In this document: positions 23,939-32,879 of the stretch, in pieces | Position numbering within the stretch: the stretch's first letter is position 1 | Layout: every line of letters begins with the position of its first letter | From: JAGRGG01 sp965217265 | GTDB taxonomy: Bacteria; Pseudomonadota; Alphaproteobacteria; Geminicoccales; Geminicoccaceae | DNA: 64,000 nt | Assembly: GCA_965217265.1 (NCBI GenBank) | Contig: CBDCHP010000006.1 | Coordinates: 62,001-126,000, forward strand | Reading direction: 5' to 3' | Made by a program: the position numbers and the translations under genes | The notes under the pieces: generated by a model | What the model saw: only the letters and a program-made list of their open reading frames with translations | Database searches by the model: none | Told to the model about the DNA's origin: nothing

Positions 23939-24594
23939 TGACCGGCGGCGAGAGCCTGCCCGGGCGCTTTCCGATCTTCCCGCTGCGCGGCGCCCTGCTC
24001 TTGCCCGGCGGTAACCAGCCGCTCAACATCTTCGAGCCGCGCTACCTCGCCATGGTGCGCGACGCGATGCAGACCGACCGCGTCATCGGCATGATCCAAC
24101 CCAAATCCACGACCGGCGACGTGGCCGGCGACATGGGTGGCGCCGAGGTCTACGGCGTCGGCTGCGCCGGGCGGATCACCAATTTCGAGGAGACGCCCGA
24201 CGGGCGCTACCTGATCACGCTGACCGGCCTCGCCCGCTTCGACGTACGGCGCGAGGTCGACGCCGACACGCCCTATCGCCAGGTCGAGGCGACGTTCGAT
24301 CGCTGGCGCGGCGATCTACGCCCGACCATGCCGCCCGACGGCTTGAAGCCGCAACTGGTCGAGGCGCTGAAGGTATACTTCGACCAGCAGGGCGTCGAGG
24401 TCGACTGGGAGAGCATCCAAAGCGCGCCGCTCGCCGGGCTGATCACCTCGCTCGCGATGATCTGCCCGTTCGAGTCGAGCGAGAAGCAGGCGCTGTTGGA
24501 GGCCGACACCCTGGAGCGCCAGGGCCGGATGCTGATCGCCTTGATGCAGATGTCGGCCTGCGAGCCCGAAGCGCCCTCGACCCGACGGCACTGA
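23938..24594 (+). CDS. Lon substrate-binding-domain protein (LonN-like)
   Basis: The 218-residue protein is a stand-alone LON N-terminal domain: FPIFPLRGALLLPGG at residues 11-25, then NIFEPRYLAMVRDAM, the hallmark of the family. There is no AAA or protease domain, so it is not Lon protease itself. Such proteins are widespread next to CnoX-type thioredoxin genes in alphaproteobacteria and may help in proteostasis. ATG 23938 overlaps the cnoX stop by one base (TGATG), indicating translational coupling. Confidence 0.88.
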   Translation: MTGGESLPGRFPIFPLRGALLLPGGNQPLNIFEPRYLAMVRDAMQTDRVIGMIQPKSTTGDVAGDMGGAEVYGVGCAGRITNFEETPDGRYLITLTGLARFDVRREVDADTPYRQVEATFDRWRGDLRPTMPPDGLKPQLVEALKVYFDQQGVEVDWESIQSAPLAGLITSLAMICPFESSEKQALLEADTLERQGRMLIALMQMSACEPEAPSTRRH

Positions 24595-24617
24595 AGACTT
24601 TTACCCGGAGCCGACCG

Positions 24618-24860
24618 TTGCCCGACGCGCCGCCCCTCGACCCCCGCCTCCTCGACCTGCTCGTCTGCCCCCTGACCAAGGGGCCCCTGATCTACGACCG
24701 CGCCAGGGGCGAACTGATCAGCGAATCGGCCGGGCTCGCCTACCCGGTGCGCGACGGCATCCCCGTCATGCTGACCGACGAGGCGCGCACCCTCGGCGAC
24801 GACGAGGGCATCCCGGCATCCGTGCGCCGGACCGAGGGGGACGACGATGCCGCAGGGTAG
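24618..24860 (+). CDS. Trm112-family small zinc-binding-like protein
   Basis: The 80-residue product has the Trm112/YcaR signature: LLDLLVCPLTKGPL near residues 10-23 and LAYPVRDGIPVML near 40-52. In bacteria most of these proteins have lost the full zinc site; here only one Cys (VCP) is present. In eukaryotes and archaea Trm112 activates methyltransferases; the bacterial role is less clear. The start is TTG 24618 with CCGGAG upstream. The 3' end overlaps the next gene by 14 bp. Confidence 0.85.
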   Translation: MPDAPPLDPRLLDLLVCPLTKGPLIYDRARGELISESAGLAYPVRDGIPVMLTDEARTLGDDEGIPASVRRTEGDDDAAG

Positions 24861-25218
24861 CGACGCCGGCCCCTGGCCGGTCGAGATCCGCGTGCAGCGG
24901 GCCGAACGCCGCCTCGCGATTGACTTCGACGACGGCCAGACCTTCGAGGTCCCGGCCGAACTGCTGCGCGTCGAGAGCCCGTCCGCCGAGGTCCAGGGCC
25001 ACGCCCCCTCGCAGAAAGTCACCCCCGGCGGCAAGCGCAACGTCGGCATCGTCCGCCTGGAGCAGGTCGGCAACTACGCCGTGCGCATCGTCTTCGACGA
25101 CGGCCATTCGAGCGGCATCTTCACCTGGCCCTGGCTCTACCGCCTCGGCAGCGAGAAGGAAACGCTCCTCGCCGACTACGAGGCAAGGCTCGAAGCGGGG
25201 GGGCTGCGGCGGGGGTAG
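24847..25218 (+). CDS. DUF971 family protein
   Basis: The 123-residue protein contains the DUF971 / gamma-butyrobetaine-hydroxylase N-terminal-like fold: LAIDFDDGQTFEVPAELLRV near residues 22-42, then YAVRIVFDDGHSSGIFTWPWL near 77-97. In eukaryotic dioxygenases this domain binds zinc; free-standing bacterial copies have been linked to Fe-S metabolism, but that is not shown here. It overlaps the preceding Trm112-like gene and is the last gene of the cluster. The TAG stop is followed one base later by the left half of a long palindrome. Confidence 0.87.
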   Translation: MPQGSDAGPWPVEIRVQRAERRLAIDFDDGQTFEVPAELLRVESPSAEVQGHAPSQKVTPGGKRNVGIVRLEQVGNYAVRIVFDDGHSSGIFTWPWLYRLGSEKETLLADYEARLEAGGLRRG

Positions 25219-25219
25219 A

Positions 25220-25292
25220 GAACGCTTCGCGTCCGCTGCGCGGGGCTTTTTCGCTTCTTCTTTTTATAACTTGTTGTTGAGTTTGGCTTGAA
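25220..25292. repeat. Long-palindrome family, left half of split copy
   Basis: Starting GAACGCTTCGCGTCCGCTGC and continuing into a pyrimidine-rich arm, this equals the left arm of the complete copies at 38.1, 42.7, 52.8 and 57.3 kb. The complementary right arm is not adjacent but at 27205-27274. Between them lies about 1.9 kb of AT-rich DNA with a DUF2806 gene and an IS. Confidence 0.75.
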
Positions 25293-25741
25293 TGGTAGAC
25301 GCCAAGATTAGTGATTCGGACTAAAGACGTCAGTTTGCACTAGCTTCATTAAATTGATAAGTACTTTTTCTGCAATACATTTTGCTACAATGATTGTTTT
25401 CTATTGTTAGCTAAGATCGTTCTCAAAACGAACCGTTTAGCTGCTTTGCAAATACTTTTTGTATGATGTTGGAGTAGAAAGCATATAACCTTTCTTTACC
25501 CACTGTTCTATAACATAGCAATAGTATTCTTCAGAAGATTTTGATGCACATATAGAAATAAGATCTTTACCTACACGAGTAAGAAGTGCTCCGCCAACAT
25601 TAAGTTGATTATCGTCCTGAGAAAACTCAATATTAACCGGACGACCATAATAAAAAACTGTCAGATATTTATTTTTTACATTCAGTACATAACCTGTCGT
25701 AATGCTAAAGCTTATCAAGCCTATATCATTCAAATGCTTTA

Positions 25742-26519
25742 GAGGGTTTGAGCTTGGCATAGACCGCCCATATCCGTCGGCCAGGGAACGGCGGACGGGG
25801 CGGGTTGGATGGGGCTACGGTGCAAGGGGTGCGGGGGCGAGGAGCACGTCAAGAACGGGTTCATGCGCGGCAAGCAACGCTACCGCTGCAAGGGCTGCGG
25901 GCTGAACTTCACCGACACCCCGCCGCGCGGGATGCCGCTGCGGCTCAAGGTGGAAGCGGTGCTGCTCTACCTCAGCGGCGTCTCGATGAACCGCACCGCC
26001 AAGCTGCTCGGGGTGTCGACCCCCACGGTGCAGGCCTGGATCGAGCGCTTTGCGGAAGTCTACGCGCAAAAGCCCGAGCCCGAAGGCCGTGCCGTCGTGG
26101 TCGAGCTGGACGAGATGTGGCACTACCTCAAAAAAAGCCGAACAAGCTGTGGGTCTGGAAGGCTCGGGATCGTGCTACGGGACGGCTCATCGACTGGGAG
26201 CTGGGGGGTCGTGACCGAGCCACCCTTGAACGCCTTCTCAAGCGCCTGAAGCGCTGGGGCGTGCGGCTCTACTGCACCGACGACTGGGCCGCCTACGAGA
26301 AGGCGATCCCCCAAGGCCGGCTCTACGTCGGCAAAAAGGAGACCCACGGCATCGAGCGCGACCACGCCCGCCAGCGGCACTGGCTCGCCCGCTTTCGGCG
26401 CCGGTCGATCGTGGTCTCCAAGGCCGTGCGCATGGTGGACGCCTCGATCGCGCTGTTCGCCCGCTTCGGCGGCAACGACAAGATCGGCGACCTCCGGTCT
26501 ATGCTAGCCTGAGACCCTC
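25742..26519 (+). mobile_element. IS1-family insertion sequence, 778 bp
   Basis: The ends are imperfect inverted repeats: GAGGGTTTGAGCTTGGCATA on the left and GAGGGTCTCAGGCTAGCATA (complement) on the right. The 8-bp sequence ATGCTTTA is duplicated on both sides (25734-25741 and 26520-26527). The element carries an IS1-type transposase made by frameshifting and interrupts the DUF2806 gene. Its GC content is much higher than that of its target. Intact ends, duplication and frames point to a recent insertion. Confidence 0.93.
25809..26512 (+). CDS. insAB: IS1-family transposase InsAB', produced by -1 frameshift
   Basis: The zero frame starts at ATG 25809 with a zinc-ribbon/HTH part: CKGCGG and YRCKGCGLNF near residues 5-38, then GVSMNRTAKLLGVSTPTVQAW. 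It ends at 26249 if no shift occurs. Seven adenines at 26130-26136 allow a -1 slip, giving HYLKKKPNKLWVWKA and a fusion of about 234 residues, the usual IS1 size. Catalytic residues lie in LDEMW (D), YCTDDW (D) and HGIERDHARQRHW (E). The unshifted product would act as repressor, as InsA does in IS1. Coordinates cover the fused product. Confidence 0.9.
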
Positions 26520-27204
26520 ATGCTTTAAATCTGAAAAAAAGATATCTGAAGAGCGAAAAATATTATCTTTTATATCCAAAATCATTGGTATGGCTTCATA
26601 AGCCATCCAAACAAAGGTGCAAAAACGCGTAAAAAGCTCAGCATCGCTTTTGTCCAGGGATGCTATAATATTGACAGTTTTCTTGGAAAAAGAGCCTTGT
26701 TTATTCGCTTCTCCCGCCAATACTTTTGACCACAGGTTCTGCATTTCTTCATCAGAAATAAGACGACTTTGATCAAAAAAGTGAGTTAGCCAATCTTTTT
26801 CTATATTTTCCGGCTTAGCATCATGATTGAGATGTGGAATAGCTTTGGCTGTTATATTCTCAATATTTTCTTGTTTCTGACCCTCTTCACGCACCATTCG
26901 CACAAGCGCGCGTTCCTCGATTTCTGAAATTTTCACTCTGGCTTGAGCTTTTATAATTTCCGCATCAGCTTCTGCACTAGCCACACGCTTAATCTGCCAA
27001 GGTCTAGCAATGCCTCCTACTGCATCAGAAACCTTTTCAATAAGCTTGGTTGCAGGCTCAGAAAGGCCAATAAGATCAGCCACGCTTAGTTCCTTAGCAC
27101 GTTAGATATGCTTTTAAGGAGCATAAGACGCATAACCCGTCAACCAACAGTGTAGCACATCCAGGTTATGTAGATTTTTATTGCTCCCGCTTTTGCCCCA
27201 CTAC

Positions 27205-27274
27205 CCGTGCCGGCCCCAATACAAGCTCGCAAAAAAGAAGAGAAAAAAGCCCCGCGCAGCGGACGCGCAGGCGT
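27205..27274. repeat. Long-palindrome family, right half of split copy
   Basis: The complement of this stretch reads GCGCGTCCGCTGCGCGGGGC followed by a T/C-rich arm, matching 25220-25292. It forms the other arm of the split copy and overlaps the possible 5' end of the ABC1-kinase gene. Confidence 0.7.
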
Positions 27275-28766
27275 GCTTGCACCCCCCGCGACGTGCCACC
27301 ACATCCCTCTCATTCCAATCCCCTTTGCACGAGTCACGCGCTTGCTCGACACCATCGACTTCGACGCCCTCATCCCCGACGCCTACAAGGCCTACGCGCC
27401 CGTCTTCGAGACCGCCGTGCGCGCCTTCGTCGGGGCCTTGCCCGAGGCGCGGTTGTGGGAGATTGCGGCGGCGCAGGCGGATCTGGGTGACGACGCCGAT
27501 CCGGCCGAGCGGCTGGTGGCGCTGGCGCGCTGCTGCCCGGTCCTGCACAAGATCGGGCAGGTGATGGCGCACGACCGGCACCTCGATCCGATGTTGACCG
27601 AGCGGTTGCAGACTTTGGAGGTTCTGCTGCCGTCGGCGGACCTGGACGACCTTCTGCCCGCGATCGAGCGCGAGATCGGGCCGCTCAAGCACTTGGGCGT
27701 CGTCGTCGACGAGCCGCCCTTGGCCGAGGCTAGCGTCGCCGTCGTCGTGCCGTTTCGCCGCGACGGGATCGAGGGCGTGTTCAAGCTGCGCAAGCCCGGC
27801 ATCGAGGCGCGCATGGCCGAGGACACGGCCGCCCTCGACGCCGTCGGCCGGGCGCTCGACGCCGGGGCGGCAAAGCTCGGCCTGCCGGCGCTCGCCTACC
27901 CCGACGTTCTGGCCGAGGCCGGTCGCCTGCTCGCGGCCGAGTTGCGCTTCGACCTGGAGCAGGCGCGGCTGGCCGAGGCCGCCGTGGCCTTCGACGGTCG
28001 GCCGGAGATCGTCGTGCCGGAAGTCTACCCCGAACTCTGCTCGATGCGCATGACCGCGATGGAGCGGCTGTTCGGGACCAAGCTGACCGACGCCGGGGGC
28101 GTACCGTCCCAGACCGCCGATCTCTTGATCGAGACCCTGCTCGCCGAGCCCTTGTGGTCGGGCGACGCCGACGCCCTCTTCCACGGCGACCCGCACGCCG
28201 GTAACCTGATCTGGACCGAGGAGGGTCGCCTCGGCCTCCTCGACTGGAGCCTTGCCGGCACGCTGACCAAGGCCGAGCGGGTCGGCCTCACCGGCGTCTT
28301 CGTCGGCGGGGTGACGCTGGACGAGGCGCGCGTCGCCGCCGCGATCGCCGACGGGCTGGCGACGGGGACGGGCGATCGGGCCGAACTCGACGCCGCGGTG
28401 CACGGCGCCGTCGACGCCGTGCGGGGCGGCGACCCCCCTGGGGTGGTATGGCTCACCGACCTGCTCGACAAGGCCGTGCGCCAAGCCGGCTACGGCTTCT
28501 CGCCGGGCCTCCTTCTCTACCGCAAGGCGATGAAGACCTGCCTCGACGTCGCCCGCGCGCTCGGCGGGCCCGGCCGGGCCGAGCGGGTGCTGGTCGCGGC
28601 CTTCGTGCACCGCTTCGCGCTCGAATGGCCGGCGCGCTTCTTCGCGGCACCCGCCGACCGCGACTTTCGCACCCACCTCTCCAACGTCGATTTGCAGGGC
28701 CTGTGGGCGCACGGGCCGACGCTGCTCGGCCGCGTCGCCGCCGCGGCGGTGCGCAAGCCGACGTGA
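27273..28766 (+). CDS. ABC1/UbiB-family atypical kinase-like protein
   Basis: A member of the AarF/ABC1/UbiB family: the invariant KxGQ motif occurs as HKIGQVM at about residue 92, followed by the phosphate-binding FKLRKPG segment, the catalytic loop HGDPHAGN at about 303, and LDWS as the metal-binding motif. Family members act in ubiquinone biosynthesis or lipid homeostasis and probably bind ATP. It lacks the usual C-terminal membrane helices of UbiB, so it may be a soluble paralogue. The start is uncertain: GTG 27273 or TTG 27342 are possible and GTG 27207 lies inside the palindrome. The family's conserved N-terminus (RLLDTIDFDALIPDAY) begins near 27340. It is followed by pdxJ. Confidence 0.8.
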   Translation: MLAPPATCHHIPLIPIPFARVTRLLDTIDFDALIPDAYKAYAPVFETAVRAFVGALPEARLWEIAAAQADLGDDADPAERLVALARCCPVLHKIGQVMAHDRHLDPMLTERLQTLEVLLPSADLDDLLPAIEREIGPLKHLGVVVDEPPLAEASVAVVVPFRRDGIEGVFKLRKPGIEARMAEDTAALDAVGRALDAGAAKLGLPALAYPDVLAEAGRLLAAELRFDLEQARLAEAAVAFDGRPEIVVPEVYPELCSMRMTAMERLFGTKLTDAGGVPSQTADLLIETLLAEPLWSGDADALFHGDPHAGNLIWTEEGRLGLLDWSLAGTLTKAERVGLTGVFVGGVTLDEARVAAAIADGLATGTGDRAELDAAVHGAVDAVRGGDPPGVVWLTDLLDKAVRQAGYGFSPGLLLYRKAMKTCLDVARALGGPGRAERVLVAAFVHRFALEWPARFFAAPADRDFRTHLSNVDLQGLWAHGPTLLGRVAAAAVRKPT

Positions 28767-28808
28767 CAAGCGCCGATGCCGCGCTATCTCGGTGAACGTG
28801 AGGCATAG

Positions 28809-29549
28809 ATGGAGAACGCCGTGCGCCGGGTGCGCCTAGGGGTCAATATCGACCACGTCGCGACGATCCGAAACGCCCGCGGCGGGACCCATCCCGACCC
28901 GGTCCGGGCCGCGTGCGTCGTGGCCGAAGCCGGCGGCGACGGGATCACCGCGCACCTGCGCGAGGACCGGCGCCACATCGTCGACGCCGACGTCGAGCGT
29001 CTCAAGAACGAGGTCGACCTGCCGCTCAACCTGGAGATGGCGGCGACCGAGGAGATGGTCGGGGTCGCCCTTCGCGTCCGGCCGAACGCCTGCTGCTTGG
29101 TGCCCGAGCGCCGCGCCGAGCGCACGACCGAGAACGGCCTCGACGTCGCCCGCGCCGAGGCCGACCTGCGCCCGGTCGTCGCCAAGCTGCTCGACGCCAG
29201 GGTCCGCGTCTCCTTGTTCGTCGATCCCGACCCCCGCCAGCTCGAAGCCGCGGCCCGGCTGAATGCCACGATCGTCGAACTCCACACCGGCACCTACTGC
29301 GAGGCGGCGGGGCTTGAGCGTGACGCCGAACTCGAACGCTTGCGCGACGCCGCCGCGACGACGGCAGGCTTAGGCCTGGAGTGCCACGCCGGGCACGGGC
29401 TCGACTACGAGACGGTCGGCCCGATCGCGGCTCTGCCCGAGATGGCCGAACTGAACATCGGCCATTTCCTCGTCGGCGAGGCGGTCTTCGTCGGCTTTGA
29501 GAATGCCATCAAGGAGATGCGCCGGCTGATCGACGGGTCCAAGCCTTGA
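28809..29549 (+). CDS. pdxJ: Pyridoxine 5'-phosphate synthase PdxJ
   Basis: The 246-residue enzyme condenses 1-deoxyxylulose 5-phosphate with 3-amino-2-oxopropyl phosphate in the last step of the DXP-dependent vitamin B6 pathway. VRLGVNIDHVATIRNARGG near the N-terminus, HLREDRRHI at about 50-58 and GLECHAGHGLDYE near 198 are signature segments of this TIM barrel. Length is normal. The next start, acpS, overlaps the stop as TTGA. The pairing pdxJ-acpS-lepB-rnc-era is conserved in many alphaproteobacteria. Confidence 0.96.
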   Translation: MENAVRRVRLGVNIDHVATIRNARGGTHPDPVRAACVVAEAGGDGITAHLREDRRHIVDADVERLKNEVDLPLNLEMAATEEMVGVALRVRPNACCLVPERRAERTTENGLDVARAEADLRPVVAKLLDARVRVSLFVDPDPRQLEAAARLNATIVELHTGTYCEAAGLERDAELERLRDAAATTAGLGLECHAGHGLDYETVGPIAALPEMAELNIGHFLVGEAVFVGFENAIKEMRRLIDGSKP

Positions 29550-29956
29550 TCGTGCTCGGCACCGGCATCGATCTCATCGACATCCGCCGGATCGAGAAGA
29601 CGCTCGCGCGCTTCGGCGAGCGGTTCACGCAGCGCTGCTTCACCGAGACCGAGCGCGCCCGCTCGGAGCGCCGGGCGAGGCGGGCCGAATCGTACGCCAA
29701 GCGCTACGCCGCGAAGGAGGCGACCGCCAAGGCGCTCGGCACCGGGCTCGCCCGCGGCGTCTTCTGGCGCGACATCGGCGTCGTCAACCTGCCCGGCGGC
29801 AAGCCGACCGTGGCGCTCGAAGGCGGCGCCGCCCGCCGCCTCCTGGCGATGACGCCGAAGGGAATGCGGGCCCACGTTGAATTGTCCTTGACCGACGAGC
29901 CCCCGCTTGCCCAGGCCTTCGTCATCATCTATGCAGCCCCGCCCAGGCCCGGATGA
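29546..29956 (+). CDS. acpS: Holo-[acyl-carrier-protein] synthase AcpS
   Basis: The 136-residue enzyme transfers 4'-phosphopantetheine from CoA to apo-ACP. The metal-binding Asp is in GTGIDLIDI (D9), and the second motif, RYAAKEATAKALGTG, follows at about residue 52. The start is TTG 29546, overlapping the pdxJ stop (TTGA); GTG 29552 is an alternative two codons in. Length is typical of the family. Confidence 0.95.
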   Translation: MIVLGTGIDLIDIRRIEKTLARFGERFTQRCFTETERARSERRARRAESYAKRYAAKEATAKALGTGLARGVFWRDIGVVNLPGGKPTVALEGGAARRLLAMTPKGMRAHVELSLTDEPPLAQAFVIIYAAPPRPG

Positions 29957-30094
29957 CTTGCCGACGCCGGTGCTCGGGGCTACCTTGCCCGAGTGACGTC
30001 CGGCGCCGTTGGACGACGACGTGATGCGTGACGCGGCCGTGGCCGCCTTGGATGCGGACACCGTGAGCGACATACCCTTTCTTGAAAGAACCCG

Positions 30095-30865
30095 ATGCTC
30101 GATCGCGCCGTGAGCAGCGGCCGGAAATCCGGCGGCCTGAAGGACACGCTGCGCACGCTGATCTACGCGATCGGCATCGCCTTGTTCGTACGGACCTTCT
30201 TCTACGAACCGTTCAACATCCCCTCCGGCTCGATGAAGCCGACCCTCCTGGTCGGCGATTACCTGTTCGTCGCCAAGTTCGCCTACGGCTACAGCAAATA
30301 CTCGATGCCGTTCAGCCCCGACCTGTTCGAGGGGCGCGTCGGCACCAACCTGCCTTGGGCCGGGATGCCGGAGCGCGGCGACATCGTCGTCTTCAAGCTG
30401 CCCTCGGACAACCGCACCGACTACATCAAGCGCGTCGTCGGCTTACCGGGCGACCGGGTGCAGGTGAGAAACGGGCTGGTGTACATCAACGATGAGCCGG
30501 CCGAGGTCAAGCAGATCGGCATGTTCGAAGAAGACATCAACGGCCAGGGCCTCGACGTGCCGCTGCTCGAAGAGCGCCTGCCGGGCGAGGACCACGTCCA
30601 CGACACCCTCGATATCACGACCCGCGGCCAATTCGACAATACCGGCGTCTATAAGGTACCCAAGGGTCACATCTTCGTCATGGGCGACAACCGCGACAAC
30701 TCGCTCGACAGCCGTACCGACCATGTCGGCTTCGTTCCGATCGAGAACCTGATCGGCCGGGCCGACCTCCTCTTGTTCTCGATCGACGACACGGCCAGCC
30801 TCTTCCTGCCCTGGACCTGGATCACCGGCCTGCGCTACGATCGCCTGTTCCGTCCGCTCGTTTGA
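30095..30865 (+). CDS. lepB: Signal peptidase I LepB
   Basis: The 256-residue membrane protease removes Sec and Tat signal peptides at the periplasmic face. One N-terminal membrane segment (about residues 20-38) is followed by the nucleophile S46 in PSGSMKPT and the general base K112 in YIKRVVGLPGD. GDNRDNSLDSR near residue 210 is the conserved box E. The start ATG 30095 lies 138 bp after acpS, so lepB may have its own promoter. rnc begins two bases after the stop. Confidence 0.96.
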   Translation: MLDRAVSSGRKSGGLKDTLRTLIYAIGIALFVRTFFYEPFNIPSGSMKPTLLVGDYLFVAKFAYGYSKYSMPFSPDLFEGRVGTNLPWAGMPERGDIVVFKLPSDNRTDYIKRVVGLPGDRVQVRNGLVYINDEPAEVKQIGMFEEDINGQGLDVPLLEERLPGEDHVHDTLDITTRGQFDNTGVYKVPKGHIFVMGDNRDNSLDSRTDHVGFVPIENLIGRADLLLFSIDDTASLFLPWTWITGLRYDRLFRPLV

Positions 30866-30866
30866 G

Positions 30867-31565
30867 ATGGCGGGCGACCCCGCCACGATCCTCGATCGGC
30901 TCGGCCACGCCTTCGCCGAGCCGGCCCTGCTGCGAGAGGCGCTGACCCACCGCAGTGCTGCCAACCGGCAGCGCAAGGGTCCCAAGCGCAGCAACGAGCG
31001 CCTGGAGTTCCTAGGGGATCGCGTGCTGGGCTTGACGGTGGCCGAACTCCTGTTCGAGGCCTATCCCGACGAGAACGAGGGCGACCTCACCCGCCGCCAG
31101 ACTGCCCTGGTCCGCGAGGAGACGCTGGCCGGAATCGCCCGCGAACTGGGCCTGCCGGGCCTGCTCGCCCTCGACGGCGGCGAGGAGAGCGGCGGCGGCC
31201 GCGACAAGCCCGCCATCCTCGCCGACGCGCTCGAAGCGGTGATCGGCGCCGTCTTCCTCGATGGGGGCTACGCCGCCGCGGGCGCCTTCGTCCGCCGCCA
31301 CTGGGCCGGGCGGGTTCGGGCCACGAAGACGCCGCCGCGCGATTCGAAGACCGCCTTGCAGATGTGGGCGCTCGCCCGCGCGCCGGAGCATCCGCGCTAC
31401 GCCGAGGCCGGGCGCGAGGGGCCGGCGCACTGCCCCCGCTTCACGATCGAGGTCGAAGTGCCGGGCTTCGGCCGGGCCCGCGGCGTCGGCGAGACCAAGC
31501 GCGAGGCCGAGAAGGCGGCGGCGGCGGCGCTGTTGCGCGAACTGGGGGCCGACGATGACGCTTGA
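30867..31565 (+). CDS. rnc: Ribonuclease III
   Basis: The 232-residue double-strand RNA endonuclease processes rRNA and other transcripts. The signature NERLEFLGDRVL lies at residues 43-54, with metal ligands including D51 and E123 (DALEAVIGAVFLD). The C-terminal 70 residues form the double-stranded RNA-binding domain. The gene starts immediately after lepB and overlaps era by 11 bp, so the three are one transcription unit. Confidence 0.96.
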   Translation: MAGDPATILDRLGHAFAEPALLREALTHRSAANRQRKGPKRSNERLEFLGDRVLGLTVAELLFEAYPDENEGDLTRRQTALVREETLAGIARELGLPGLLALDGGEESGGGRDKPAILADALEAVIGAVFLDGGYAAAGAFVRRHWAGRVRATKTPPRDSKTALQMWALARAPEHPRYAEAGREGPAHCPRFTIEVEVPGFGRARGVGETKREAEKAAAAALLRELGADDDA

Positions 31566-32466
31566 AGCCTTACCCGATGCCCCGACCCCGATCCGGGCCG
31601 GCTTCGTCGCGATCCTGGGGGCGCCCAACGTCGGCAAGTCGACGCTGCTCAACCGCCTCGTCGGATCCAAGGTCTCGATCGTCTCGCACAAGGCCCAGAC
31701 GACGCGGCGGCGGATCGTCGGCATCAGCATGGTAGGCGCGACGCAGGTCCTCTTCGTCGACACGCCCGGCATCTTCGCCCCCAAGCGCCGCCTCGACCGG
31801 GCGATGGTCGACGCCGCGTGGCGGGCGGCCTCCGACGCCGACGTGGCGCTCTTCGTCGTCGACGCCGTGCGCGGCCTTGATGCCAACGCCCGCCTCGTCC
31901 TGGACGGCCTGCCGGGCCGGGCCGTCCTCGTCCTCAACAAGATCGACCTCGTCGCCCGCCCGAAGCTGTTGCCCTTGATCCAAGCGGCGAACGCGGTCCG
32001 GCCGTTCAATGCTACCTACCTGATCGCCGCCGAGACCGGCGACGGTTGCGACGACCTCCTCGCCGCCGCCGCCGCGATGCTGCCCGAGGGCCCCTGGCTC
32101 TACCCCGAGGACGAGGTCTCCGACCTCTCGGGCCGGGCACTCGCCGCCGAGATCACCCGCGAGAAGGTGTTTCGCCTCCTGCACCAGGAACTCCCCTACA
32201 GCATCACCGTCGAGACCGAAGCCTGGGCCGAGGCCCCCGACGGCAAAGAGATCCGTATCGACCAGACGGTCTACGTCGAGCGCGCCAGCCAGAAGTCGAT
32301 CGTGCTCGGCAAGGGCGGCGCGATGATCCGCCAGATCGGCGCGTCCGCGCGCAAGGAGCTGGAGACGCTCCTCGACGCCCGCGTCCACCTCTTCCTCTTC
32401 GTCAAGGTTCGCGACTGGACCGACGATCCCGAGCGCTACGGCGCCATGGGCCTGGACTTCAACTGA
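31555..32466 (+). CDS. era: GTPase Era
   Basis: The 303-residue GTPase binds 16S rRNA and helps 30S maturation. The nucleotide-binding motifs are GAPNVGKST at 22-30, DTPG at 69-72 and NKID at 128-131. The C-terminal KH domain contains the conserved VYVERASQKSIVLGKGG stretch. ATG 31555 overlaps rnc by 11 bp. In many relatives recO follows; here an IS relic and a foreign gene lie downstream instead. Confidence 0.97.
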   Translation: MTLEALPDAPTPIRAGFVAILGAPNVGKSTLLNRLVGSKVSIVSHKAQTTRRRIVGISMVGATQVLFVDTPGIFAPKRRLDRAMVDAAWRAASDADVALFVVDAVRGLDANARLVLDGLPGRAVLVLNKIDLVARPKLLPLIQAANAVRPFNATYLIAAETGDGCDDLLAAAAAMLPEGPWLYPEDEVSDLSGRALAAEITREKVFRLLHQELPYSITVETEAWAEAPDGKEIRIDQTVYVERASQKSIVLGKGGAMIRQIGASARKELETLLDARVHLFLFVKVRDWTDDPERYGAMGLDFN

Positions 32467-32559
32467 AAGCCCCGTAACGATACGGGCCGCCATTCCACCA
32501 GAACCATAACAAGAGGCCCGGATGACGAATGATGGCCCCCTGATTGTCTCCTATGGCGG

Positions 32560-32805
32560 GGCGACCTCTACAACGAGAACTTGGTACCCTTGCCCTTCGA
32601 GAAGCGGGGTAGGTCGCGCCAGGAGATCCCTGTGCGCCACCGCCTCGACGAACGGCCGGTTGTCCTCGCCGTCGCGCCCACGTGCCCCTCGCGGCCAATC
32701 CTCGATCCGCTCCCACCGGTCGCCGCGCGGCGCGTGCCGCCGCACGGCTTGCTCTTGTGTCGTTGTCCTCCCAGGCCAACGCGCCACCTCGTCAAGAACC
32801 CCCAA
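32560..32805 (-). pseudogene. Relic of an IS5-family transposase
   Basis: Two minus-strand frames together spell the N-terminal part of an IS5-type transposase: DRWERIEDW and EDNRPFVEAV in one, WRTGISWRDLP in the other. At least one frameshift separates them and the catalytic part is gone. The surrounding 32467-32850 has no other gene. A small hairpin, CCCGTA-ACGA-TACGGG at 32471-32486, follows the era stop but has no T-run. Confidence 0.6.
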
Positions 32806-32853
32806 TCGAGCGCGGGCGCAAATAAAAGCGAGGTATTTCGCTTACAAGTTTTA

Positions 32854-32862
32854 TGTTATAGT
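32854..32862 (+). promoter_or_regulatory. Candidate extended -10 promoter before the foreign gene
   Basis: TGTTATAGT fits an extended -10 (TGn plus TATAGT); no good -35 is seen. Transcription would start close to the AGGAG ribosome site at 32869, leaving a very short leader. The AT-rich upstream stretch stands out from the chromosome. Confidence 0.3.
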
Positions 32863-32879
32863 CAATGTAGGAGAACAAG

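Larger units (their letters stand above)
25437..27083 (-). pseudogene. DUF2806 gene split by an IS1-family insertion
   Basis: The N-terminal part reads from GTG 27083 (AAGGA upstream) to about 26520; the C-terminal part from about 25741 to 25437. Removing the IS and one copy of the 8-bp duplication joins SDLKH to LNDIGLISF and restores a continuous protein of about 290 residues. The N-terminal half has a charged helical region (AEADAEIIKAQARVKISEIE) and LISDEEMQNLWSKVLAGEA, both typical of DUF2806, a family of unknown function seen in genomic islands. The DNA is far more AT-rich than the chromosome, so it is a recent arrival. The insertion removes the C-terminal 95 residues, so the gene is probably dead. 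Confidence 0.8.
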
